From assembly GCF_009731355.2 (NCBI RefSeq), contig NZ_AP022810.1, positions 1,702,001 through 1,766,000 on the forward strand: a DNA stretch of 64,000 nucleotides, in the 5' to 3' direction. The DNA comes from Desulfuromonas sp. AOP6. Its GTDB lineage: Bacteria > Desulfobacterota > Desulfuromonadia > Desulfuromonadales > SZUA-540. This document shows, in pieces, positions 56,721-64,000 of this stretch. The translations under genes were made by a program, and so were the position numbers. The notes under the pieces are model-generated. The model was not told the DNA's origin. It searched no databases and saw only the letters and a program-made list of their open reading frames with translations. Position 1 is the first letter of the stretch, and every line of letters starts with the position of its first letter.

Positions 56721-58421
56721 CTAGGAGGCCAACACCATTTCGTTAAGACCAGCTCCGGCCGGAACCATGGGCAACACATTCTCCTCACGAGCGATTTTGA
56801 ATTCCATAATGACGGGCCCAGGAGTCTCGAGAGCTTTCCGGATGACGTCTTCCACCTCTTCAGGTTTGCTGGTACTCAGGCCGGTAGCACCGTAGGCCTC
56901 AGCAAGTTTAACGAAATCAATAGGCAACTCCATGCAGGTCTGGCTGTAACGGCGGTCGAAAAAAAGCTGCTGCCACTGACGGACCATGCCGAGGAAATTG
57001 TTATTGAGGATAACAATCTTAACGGGCAATCGATATTGAACCAGGGTGGCGAGTTCCTGTGAATTCATCTGAAAGGAACCATCTCCGGAGATGTCAATGA
57101 CCTGCCGGTCAGGGAAGGCGGCCTGGGCGCCAAGGGCCGAAGGCAAGCCAAATCCCATGGTACCCAGCCCGCCCGAACTGAGAAAGGTTCGGGGTTGGGT
57201 GAAATCAAAGAACTGAGCGGTCCACATCTGATGTTGACCGACTTCCGTGGTTATAATGGCGTCGTCGCGCGTCAGTTCACGAATTTTTTCAATGACGAAC
57301 TGAGGCTTGATAATCGTTTTAGAGTTTTTATACGCCATGGGATGCTGTTTTTTCCAGCCCTCGATTTCTTCCAGCCAGGGCGATGTTTCTTCAACATGTG
57401 CCTTCACCTCGTCACCATATTCAATGAGTTTGGTGATCATTTTCTGCAGCACATCCTGAACGTCGCCGACAATAGGCAGGTCCACTCTGACGTTCTTTTT
57501 AATCGAAGTGGGATCGATATCAATATGAATAATTTTGGCATGAGGGGCAAAAGTAGCGATCTTACCTGTCACGCGGTCATCAAAGCGGGCTCCGATGGCA
57601 ATCAGAAGATCCGAATTGGTCACAGCCATGTTAGCGTAATAGGTGCCGTGCATGCCAAGCATCCCCAGAGACAGAGGATGCTTCTTGGGAAAAGAAGCCA
57701 TTCCCATCAACGTGGTCGTAACCGGAGCCTGCAGCGCCTCGGCAAAATCCTGCAATTCATTGGATGAATTGGAAAGCGTGACGCCGCCGCCCACATAAAC
57801 CACAGGCTTCTTGGCGCTCAGGATCATCTTGACCGCTTTTTCTATCTGCCGGATATTGCCGCTGTAAGTCGGCTTGTACCCTCGCAATTCAACGGTTTCG
57901 GGATAGGTGAATTTGGCCGTCGCTACCTGCACGTCTTTCGGCAGATCGACCAGTACGGGCCCCGGGCGCCCCGTGCGGGCAATATAAAAGGCCTCTTTGA
58001 TTATTCTGGCGAGGTCATTGATATCCTTGACCAGATAATTGTGTTTGGTAACAGGACGGGTAATGCCGACCATGTCTGCTTCCTGAAAAGCGTCGTTCCC
58101 AATCAGGGCCGTGGGGACCTGACCGGTAATGATAACCATGGGAATGGAATCCATATAGGCCGTCGCGATACCGGTAATGGTATTGGTCGCTCCCGGCCCG
58201 CTGGTGGCAATGGCGACACCGACTTTTCCCGTGGCCCTGGCGTATCCATCGGCGGCGTGAACGGCCGCCTGCTCATGTCGGTTAAGAATATGACGAATGG
58301 GAGAACCCATAAGATCATCATAAATGTTGATAACAGTGCCCCCGGGGTAGCCGAACACCGTGTCAACCCCTTCAAGCTGTAGACATTCCAAAAGAATCTG
58401 TGATCCGGTCTTTTTCACCAA
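56721..58421 (-). CDS. ilvB: Acetolactate synthase catalytic subunit
   Basis: 566 residues, ThDP enzyme. Glu activator in [16 protein letters not shown] near residue 20, the NDL/ThDP-Mg motif [32 protein letters not shown], and [16 protein letters not shown]. First condensation for Val/Leu/Ile. Downstream of ilvD by 64 nt in the same direction. No leader peptide or T-box seen here. Confidence 0.97.
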   Translation of the reverse strand: MVKKTGSQILLECLQLEGVDTVFGYPGGTVINIYDDLMGSPIRHILNRHEQAAVHAADGYARATGKVGVAIATSGPGATNTITGIATAYMDSIPMVIITGQVPTALIGNDAFQEADMVGITRPVTKHNYLVKDINDLARIIKEAFYIARTGRPGPVLVDLPKDVQVATAKFTYPETVELRGYKPTYSGNIRQIEKAVKMILSAKKPVVYVGGGVTLSNSSNELQDFAEALQAPVTTTLMGMASFPKKHPLSLGMLGMHGTYYANMAVTNSDLLIAIGARFDDRVTGKIATFAPHAKIIHIDIDPTSIKKNVRVDLPIVGDVQDVLQKMITKLIEYGDEVKAHVEETSPWLEEIEGWKKQHPMAYKNSKTIIKPQFVIEKIRELTRDDAIITTEVGQHQMWTAQFFDFTQPRTFLSSGGLGTMGFGLPSALGAQAAFPDRQVIDISGDGSFQMNSQELATLVQYRLPVKIVILNNNFLGMVRQWQQLFFDRRYSQTCMELPIDFVKLAEAYGATGLSTSKPEEVEDVIRKALETPGPVIMEFKIAREENVLPMVPAGAGLNEMVLAS

Positions 58422-58485
58422 GGCCTCCTGAAAGATATTCTAAACCCAATGGGGGGGATACCCCTCTTCATTAATTGTGCTCGTT

Positions 58486-60336
58486 TCATCGACGCAACTG
58501 CTCAACATCCCTGACCGCGCCCCGAGCGGCACTGGTCGTTGAGGCGGCATAGACCTGCAAGGCCTTACTGACCTGTCGATCGCGGCCTTGGGGCTGCCAG
58601 GCATCGGCGCCTTTGTCCTCCATCCTTTTCCTTCTGCGCTCCAGTTCACTATCAGACACTTTGACAAGGATGGAACGCCCGGGGATGTTAATCTCAATGA
58701 CATCACCCTCCTCTACCAGCCCGATAGGTCCGCCCTCTGCAGCTTCTGGGGACACATGGCCGATGGATAAACCGGAAGTGCCGCCAGAGAAGCGCCCGTC
58801 AGTGATAAGGGCACAATGCTTGCCAAGCCCTTTGGATTTAAGATAGCTGGTAGGGTAAAGCATTTCCTGCATGCCTGGTCCACCTTTTGGGCCTTCATAG
58901 CGGATAATGACGATATCGCCAGCCTTAATTCGATCACCAAGAATGGCCTCAACAGCCCCTTCCTGACTTTCGAAAATACGAGCGGGTCCACTGAAAGTCC
59001 ATACGGACGGATCGACCCCGGCGGTTTTAACGATACACCCCTCCGGGGCCAGATTTCCATAGAGAACGGCTAGCCCGCCGTCCTTGCTGTAGGCATGGTC
59101 CACATCCCGAATGCAACCACCGGCCCTGTCCGTGTCGAGTTGCCCCCACTGATTGCTCTGGCTGAAAGCCTCCAGGGAAACCCGGTTGCCAGGCGCTGCC
59201 ACATAACGGGTGTGGGTCACGGGATCAGAGGATGTCATGATGTCCCATTTTTGAATGGCCTCGCCCATGGTCGGACTATGTACAGTCGGACTATCGCGAT
59301 TGATCAGCCCGGCACGGTCAAGCTCTGCCAGAATACCGATGACGCCCCCGGCACGATGCACATCTTCCATGTGGTAATGGGAAACCGCGGGCGCTACCTT
59401 GCACAGGTTGGGGGTTTTCAGCGAAAGTCGGTTGATGTCGTCCATGGTAAAGTTGACATCCCCCTCCTGAGCCACAGCCAGAAGATGAAGAACGGTATTG
59501 GTTGATCCGCCCATAGCGATATCAAGGCGCATGGCGTTTTCAAAAGCCGCAAAATTGGCGACCGAACGAGGCAGCACCGTTTCGTCTCCCTGCTCATAAT
59601 ACCGTTTGGCCATCTCCACGATGCGCTTTCCCGCTTCCACAAAAAGTTTTTTTCTTTCTGCGTGAGTAGCGACAAGGCTGCCGTTGCCGGGGAGGCTGAA
59701 ACCGAGCGCTTCCGTAAGGCAATTCATGGAGTTTGCAGTAAACATACCCGAACAAGAGCCGCAGGTGGGACAGGCTGAACGCTCATATTCGGCCAGGTCC
59801 TTATCGCTGACCGCGGGCGTGGCGGCAGCAACCATGGCATCAATCAGGTCAACATGAAGATCCTTGCCAGCAATATGAACCTTGCCCGCCTCCATGGGCC
59901 CGCCGGACACAAAAATGGCAGGAATATTGAGCCGCATGGCCGCCATGAGCATACCGGGAGTTACTTTATCGCAGTTGGAAATACAGACAAGGGCATCGGC
60001 ACAGTGGGCATTAGCCATATATTCCACCGAATCCGCGATCAACTCCCTGGAAGGCAGGCTGTAAAGCATGCCGGCATGCCCCATGGCAATACCGTCACAG
60101 ATGGCCACCGTATTGAATTCCTTGGCAATCCCACCAGCCTTCTCGACTTCGTCCACGACAAGTTGACCAAGGGCATGGAGATGAACATGACCAGGAACAA
60201 ATTGGGTAAAAGAGTTAACAACTGCAATGACCGGTTTTCCAAAATCGCTGTTTTGAACCCCGGTTGCCCGCCATAAAGCACGGGCTCCTGCCATATTCCT
60301 GCCTTGCGTCGACGTATTGGATCGTAAACCCGCCAT
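58486..60336 (-). CDS. ilvD: Dihydroxy-acid dehydratase
   Basis: 616 residues. Fe-S cysteines in [19 protein letters not shown] and [24 protein letters not shown], and [23 protein letters not shown] near the C-terminus. Makes the keto acids for Val and Leu. First gene of ilvD-B-N-C; GGAG lies 9 nt before the ATG. The 223-nt gap upstream to 60560 has an imperfect hairpin (about 60371-60397) but no clear regulatory leader. Confidence 0.97.
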   Translation of the reverse strand: MAGLRSNTSTQGRNMAGARALWRATGVQNSDFGKPVIAVVNSFTQFVPGHVHLHALGQLVVDEVEKAGGIAKEFNTVAICDGIAMGHAGMLYSLPSRELIADSVEYMANAHCADALVCISNCDKVTPGMLMAAMRLNIPAIFVSGGPMEAGKVHIAGKDLHVDLIDAMVAAATPAVSDKDLAEYERSACPTCGSCSGMFTANSMNCLTEALGFSLPGNGSLVATHAERKKLFVEAGKRIVEMAKRYYEQGDETVLPRSVANFAAFENAMRLDIAMGGSTNTVLHLLAVAQEGDVNFTMDDINRLSLKTPNLCKVAPAVSHYHMEDVHRAGGVIGILAELDRAGLINRDSPTVHSPTMGEAIQKWDIMTSSDPVTHTRYVAAPGNRVSLEAFSQSNQWGQLDTDRAGGCIRDVDHAYSKDGGLAVLYGNLAPEGCIVKTAGVDPSVWTFSGPARIFESQEGAVEAILGDRIKAGDIVIIRYEGPKGGPGMQEMLYPTSYLKSKGLGKHCALITDGRFSGGTSGLSIGHVSPEAAEGGPIGLVEEGDVIEINIPGRSILVKVSDSELERRRKRMEDKGADAWQPQGRDRQVSKALQVYAASTTSAARGAVRDVEQLRR

Positions 60337-60503
60337 AAATAAATGCTCCAGGTATATATTTCAAACGATTTTCTTTACGGAAATCGTCTCGGTGGCCATT
60401 TGATTTTACAAATAAGACAGTACAGATTCTCGTTTAATACAATTTGCTCGTCTAGTCCAGCCAAAGAAATGTTGCGGCGGGCAAAACGGGGGTAGATACA
60501 ATG

Positions 60504-60533
60504 AAAGGGTTCAAGCTGTCGCCCGAACCCTTT
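60504..60533. terminator. Hairpin in the ilvD/DUF465 gap
   Basis: AAAGGGTTC (60504-60512) and GAACCCTTT (60525-60533), 9-bp arms, 12-nt loop. On plus it is followed by TCC, on minus by CATTG, so the U-tract is weak either way. Probably marks the 3' end of the DUF465 transcript. Confidence 0.4.
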
Positions 60534-60559
60534 TCCATTCGCAGGTCTGACAAAACAGG

Positions 60560-60778
60560 CTAACGATAGTTACTGAGGATACGTTCCATTTCGTCTTTAC
60601 CTGCAAGTTTGAGTTTCTGCAACTTCCGTTTTTCCAGTTCTTCCTCAGGAGTCAGGAAAGATTTTCTGGTGAGTGAATCCAAGTCTTTTTCCAGCAGCCG
60701 GTGTTCCTCATAAAGCAGTCGAAAGCGGGGATTCTGGTCGAAAAGACTTTGTACCAGAGACTGACTATCCTGCTGCAT
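60560..60778 (-). CDS. YdcH family (DUF465) protein
   Basis: 72 residues from ATG 60778 (GGAGG 6 nt upstream). A single helical hairpin of the DUF465 type: FRLLYEEHRLLEKDLDSL then EEELEKRKLQKLKLAGKDEMERIL. Function unknown; the family is a small coiled-coil protein. A frame to 60820 merely adds an unlikely N-terminus. Confidence 0.88.
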   Translation of the reverse strand: MQQDSQSLVQSLFDQNPRFRLLYEEHRLLEKDLDSLTRKSFLTPEEELEKRKLQKLKLAGKDEMERILSNYR

Positions 60779-60851
60779 CGCACACCTCCCGGGAAAGAGT
60801 TTACATATGCCAGAAAACACAGTTTTAAGATAGCGAAGCAGCCTCAGGATG

Positions 60852-61571
60852 TCAACCTTGAATCAAGTCATTCTCCTGCCTCCTTGCCCAGGCAATCTCG
60901 GCCTCGGAAAGACGAATATACAGAGGTGCGAGAGATTCCAGAGGGAGAACCTCTCCCTGCAGATAGGCTTCCAGCAAAAGGCTTGCGGCCATGGATGCTC
61001 GAGGTGCGATGAAAGTCCAGGGTGCGAAATGGGCCTTGCCCCCCAAGTGCCTCAGGATAAGGGAACGATACAAAATGGCACCGTTGCCGACAAACAGCGT
61101 GGAAGACTCTAAATTCAACAGCACTTTTTCAGGATCGGCAACCACCGCTGGTCCGATACTTTCAGGGCGCCCTTTCTCGCACGAAAAAAGCTCTGAATAG
61201 ACCTCCTTCTTACGTGCGTCCACCATAACGCATACCGGATAGCGCGAAAAAGGCAGAGAAGCAGCAAGAACCCGCAAAGAGGAGACGCCGACAACGGGTT
61301 TTCCGGTAGCCATGGCAAGCCCCTTTATCGTAGCCAACCCTACCCGCAACCCGGTAAATGAGCCAGGGCCAACAACAACACCGAAGACAGTTACATCATG
61401 GATAGACAAAGCACAATCGGATAGAAGCTGGGATACGGAAAGAAGCAGCCGGTCCGTATGATTGGCCGCCTTGAGGTCGAGAAAGATCTCCCCGATGAGA
61501 GCTTCACCACGACTGATGGCAATACTTCCAGCGGGAGTTGATGTATCCACGGTGAGAAGGACTTCAGGCAA
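60852..61571 (-). CDS. tsaB: tRNA threonylcarbamoyladenosine protein TsaB
   Basis: 239 residues, ASKHA fold: LLTVDTSTPAGSIAISRG and GPGSFTGLRVGLATIKGLA. Works with TsaD/TsaE in t6A37 synthesis; lacks its own catalytic role. Starts at TTG 61571 with GGAG 7 nt upstream, just after the rseP stop (61574), so it is coupled to rseP. Confidence 0.94.
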   Translation of the reverse strand: MPEVLLTVDTSTPAGSIAISRGEALIGEIFLDLKAANHTDRLLLSVSQLLSDCALSIHDVTVFGVVVGPGSFTGLRVGLATIKGLAMATGKPVVGVSSLRVLAASLPFSRYPVCVMVDARKKEVYSELFSCEKGRPESIGPAVVADPEKVLLNLESSTLFVGNGAILYRSLILRHLGGKAHFAPWTFIAPRASMAASLLLEAYLQGEVLPLESLAPLYIRLSEAEIAWARRQENDLIQG

Positions 61572-61573
61572 AT

Positions 61574-62893
61574 TTAGGCTCCGAAAAAGATACGCACAAT
61601 ATCATTATAAAAAGCAAAAACCATCAGGCCCAGAAGAAGCATCAAGCCAATCTGCTGGGCAATTTCACGGGTTTTGAGCGAAAGGGGCCGGCGCAGGATC
61701 AATTCAAAAAAGTTAAAAAAGAGGTGTCCTCCATCGAGAATGGGGATGGGCAAAAGGTTAAGGATCCCCAACTGGATGCTTAAAAAAGCCAGGACGGAGA
61801 GAATGCTGGCCAGGTCTGTCTGCGCAGCCTGCCCAGCCACCTGAATAACGGTAATAGGCCCGCCGATATTTTTGCTGGGGACATGACCGGCAAATAATTT
61901 TTGCAGAAAGACTAGCGTAAGGTCAATGAGTTCCATCGCCCTGTCGGCACCGGCGTTCATGGCAGCGGCCAATCCGAACCTCTTGAAACTTGTCTCAAAC
62001 TGGGGCGCGACACCTAAAAGAAATTCGTCGGGGTTTTCTTCACTTCGCTGAGTCTGTACAGCAAGGCTCAGGGTCTCCTCTTGACGACTCACCCGATAAA
62101 CAGCTTGAGCCTCTCCTGTTTTTTGAATGGCAGGGCTCAAATCATACCAGGATTCTATGGGCTGACCGTTTATGGAAAGAATTTCGTCTCCCACCTGCAG
62201 ACCGGCTTTTTCCGCGGGCATGCCAGGGGCGAGTGCTCCAACAATGGGACGCTGTACCGGCATAAGACCGACGGACTCCAGCCCTTCTAAACCGCCATCT
62301 TCAGGTGTAAGCAGGATGGAAATCACCTGCCCTTCACGTTGAACGCTGAAATCCAGCGCATAGCCGGCATAGGAAATCAGAGCGCGGTTGGCGTCAGACC
62401 AGGTCGGCACCAGGTCTCCGTTGATACGCAGGATACAGTCGCCCCGAGAAAACCCCACGGATTGCGCTTCGGAATCCGCTGTCACCATCCCTATACAGGC
62501 TGGCTTTTCAAGATAGGCCGGCACATTGACACCGACCAGGTAAGCCACGGGGAGGACAAGAAAAGGCAGGAGGAGATTCATGATGGGGCCGGCAGCAACG
62601 ATCGCCATCCGTCGCGAAACAGGTTTGTCAGCAAAAGATCGCTTGCGTTCCTCAGGCGTAAGAGTACCCCCCTCTCCCACGCTTTCTCCGAGCATCTGCA
62701 CATAACCGCCAAGGGGAATGGCGCAGATCATGTAATCCGTTTCACCGTAACGGATGGAGATAAGCTTTGGGCCAAACCCGAGAGAAAACTTGAGAACTTT
62801 GACCCCGGACAACTTGGCCACAAGAAAGTGGCCAAATTCGTGGATAAAGACAAGTATGCCCAGCATGAGTATGCCGGCGACCAGAGTGAACAT
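61574..62893 (-). CDS. rseP: Site-2 intramembrane zinc protease RseP
   Basis: 439 residues. First span carries HEFGH (in VFIHEFGHFLVAKLSG), two PDZ domains follow (about 110-195 and 200-280; VSRQEETL), and the NPDG-type second motif LLPIPILDGGHLFF lies near the C-terminus. Cleaves transmembrane substrates such as anti-sigma factors. Downstream of dxr by about 12 nt, the usual dxr-rseP arrangement. Confidence 0.96.
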   Translation of the reverse strand: MFTLVAGILMLGILVFIHEFGHFLVAKLSGVKVLKFSLGFGPKLISIRYGETDYMICAIPLGGYVQMLGESVGEGGTLTPEERKRSFADKPVSRRMAIVAAGPIMNLLLPFLVLPVAYLVGVNVPAYLEKPACIGMVTADSEAQSVGFSRGDCILRINGDLVPTWSDANRALISYAGYALDFSVQREGQVISILLTPEDGGLEGLESVGLMPVQRPIVGALAPGMPAEKAGLQVGDEILSINGQPIESWYDLSPAIQKTGEAQAVYRVSRQEETLSLAVQTQRSEENPDEFLLGVAPQFETSFKRFGLAAAMNAGADRAMELIDLTLVFLQKLFAGHVPSKNIGGPITVIQVAGQAAQTDLASILSVLAFLSIQLGILNLLPIPILDGGHLFFNFFELILRRPLSLKTREIAQQIGLMLLLGLMVFAFYNDIVRIFFGA

Positions 62894-62904
62894 GAATTCT
62901 TCCC

Positions 62905-64000
62905 TTACAAAACAGCGTCGATCAAACGCCGTGCGGCCTGACGCCCCCAGCGATCGGCACGCAATGCTTCGTCAATATGAGTCAGTGCAGCGATGCGATG
63001 AGTATCCAGGACACGGCGCAAGATGTCGGGAATGGCCAAAAAACCAAGCTCTTTGTTGAGAAAAGCCTCTACGGCAACCTCGTTGGCGGCGTTAAGGACA
63101 GCTGGAGCCGTACCACCTTCCCTGAGAGCCTCATAGGCAAGCCCCAGGCAGGCGAAGCGCTGATTATCGGGTTTTGAGAATGTCAGGGACCCTAAAGCAC
63201 AGAGATCAAGCGCGGGAAGATTCAGAGGCAGACGTTCCGGGTAGGACAGAGCATAGGCGATGGGGGTTTTCATGTCGGGAATGCCAAGCTGGGCGATGAC
63301 TGACCCATCGACATATTCGACCATGGAATGAACAATGCTCTGGGGATGAATGTGCACATCGATCCGGTCTCCCGGCAAATCAAAAAGCCAGTGGGCCTCA
63401 ATGACTTCAAGTCCCTTATTCATCATGGTGGCTGAATCGATAGAGATCTTCCTCCCCATGGACCAGTTCGGGTGAGCCAGTGCATCGGCGGGTGAAACCT
63501 GCCTCAGTTCAGCCAGAGCCTTATCTCTGAACGGCCCACCGGAAGCTGTCAATATCAAACGACGAACATCAGTCCTGCGGTGCCCTTCCAGTGATTGGAA
63601 AATGGCAGAATGTTCACTGTCTACCGGATAAAGCTTTACTCCTTTACGATGGATGGCCTCCATGACAAGAGCGCCCGCCGTCACGAGCGTCTCCTTGTTG
63701 GCGAGGGCGATATCCTTGCCTGACTCAATGGCGGCCATGGTGGGGACGAGTCCGGCTGCGCCAACGATGGCAGAAACAACCATCTGGGCCTCGTCATGCA
63801 CGGCACAGGCCATGAGTCCTTCGAGCCCGGAAAGCACCGCTGGCGCTGCAGCTCCTAGCATGTCGCGCAGCAACGCCTCATCCTCCCTGCGGAGCACGGC
63901 AACGACAGAAGGGCGAAAGCGGCGAACCTGTTCGGCCAAAAGCTTAAGATTGGAACCGGCGGTCAAAGCAACAATCTGGAACTGGTCGGGATGGGCAGCA
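62905..64000 (-). CDS. dxr: 1-deoxy-D-xylulose-5-phosphate reductoisomerase (5' end beyond window)
   Basis: The first bases of the gene lie beyond 64000, so the N-terminus is missing; the reading frame stays open to the edge ([20 protein letters not shown]). Visible parts: [71 protein letters not shown]. Second step of the MEP isoprenoid pathway, NADPH-dependent. Followed by rseP. Confidence 0.96.
   Translation of the reverse strand, partial: AAHPDQFQIVALTAGSNLKLLAEQVRRFRPSVVAVLRREDEALLRDMLGAAAPAVLSGLEGLMACAVHDEAQMVVSAIVGAAGLVPTMAAIESGKDIALANKETLVTAGALVMEAIHRKGVKLYPVDSEHSAIFQSLEGHRRTDVRRLILTASGGPFRDKALAELRQVSPADALAHPNWSMGRKISIDSATMMNKGLEVIEAHWLFDLPGDRIDVHIHPQSIVHSMVEYVDGSVIAQLGIPDMKTPIAYALSYPERLPLNLPALDLCALGSLTFSKPDNQRFACLGLAYEALREGGTAPAVLNAANEVAVEAFLNKELGFLAIPDILRRVLDTHRIAALTHIDEALRADRWGRQAARRLIDAVL

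Overview
The window reads as a dense, ordinary stretch of chromosome from a Gram-negative bacterium, most likely a member of the Desulfuromonadales (Geobacter/Pelobacter/Desulfuromonas relatives). The reasons are the gene order surE-pcm-nlpD-rpoS beside ihfA-pheT-pheS, the run ilvD-ilvB-ilvN-ilvC-psd followed by a T-box-controlled leuA-leuC-leuD, and the fab/rib order. No species name can be given from sequence alone. Nearly everything lies on the minus strand, so operons are read from high to low coordinates. I see no insertion sequence, prophage, CRISPR array or rRNA. There are two tRNAs, Arg(CCT) and Val(GAC).

Region 1 (1-4.2 kb) holds single genes: a Met/His-rich exported protein, a glycogen phosphorylase, a Tat-exported MepK-like peptidase and a DUF554 membrane protein. 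Region 2 (4.2-18 kb) runs backwards from homoserine dehydrogenase through tRNA-Val, thrS-infC-rpmI-rplT, pheS-pheT, ihfA-merR, surE-pcm-yqaA-nlpD-rpoS-apt to tRNA-Arg. It covers translation machinery and the stationary-phase sigma factor. Region 3 (18-31.5 kb) is one long anabolic array: yceD-rpmF-plsX-fabH-fabD-fabG-acpP-fabF (membrane lipid), rpiB-glyA-dCMP deaminase-nrdR (one-carbon and nucleotide supply), then ribD-ribE-ribBA-ribH-nusB (riboflavin).

Region 4 (31.6-43.1 kb) is the most accessory part. It has mazG, fxsA, an unknown membrane protein, yjbQ with a tiny partner, a Bax-type glucosaminidase, a polysaccharide deacetylase, an unusual RelA/SpoT homologue, a HIT hydrolase, an SbcC/D-like (YhaN/YhaO-like) pair with a membrane hairpin, a tetrapyrrole methylase broken by an in-frame TAA, and tlyA. 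Region 5 (43.2-60.4 kb) returns to biosynthesis: rplM-rpsI-argC, leuB-asd-usg-truA-usp, leuA-leuC-leuD behind a leucine T-box, psd and ilvD-ilvB-ilvN-ilvC. Region 6 (60.5-64 kb) has a DUF465 protein, tsaB, rseP and the 3' part of dxr.

The points most worth a second look are non-standard start codons on infC (ATA) and usg (ATC), each with a well-placed ribosome binding site; the T-box riboswitch with a CUC specifier before leuA; the nonsense-split corrin methylase; an Asd-like Usg protein without the catalytic cysteine next to a true Asd; an RSH protein with an eroded synthetase half; and a helically phased cluster of DnaA-box-like 9-mers between mazG and fxsA. I found no clear new multi-gene system.
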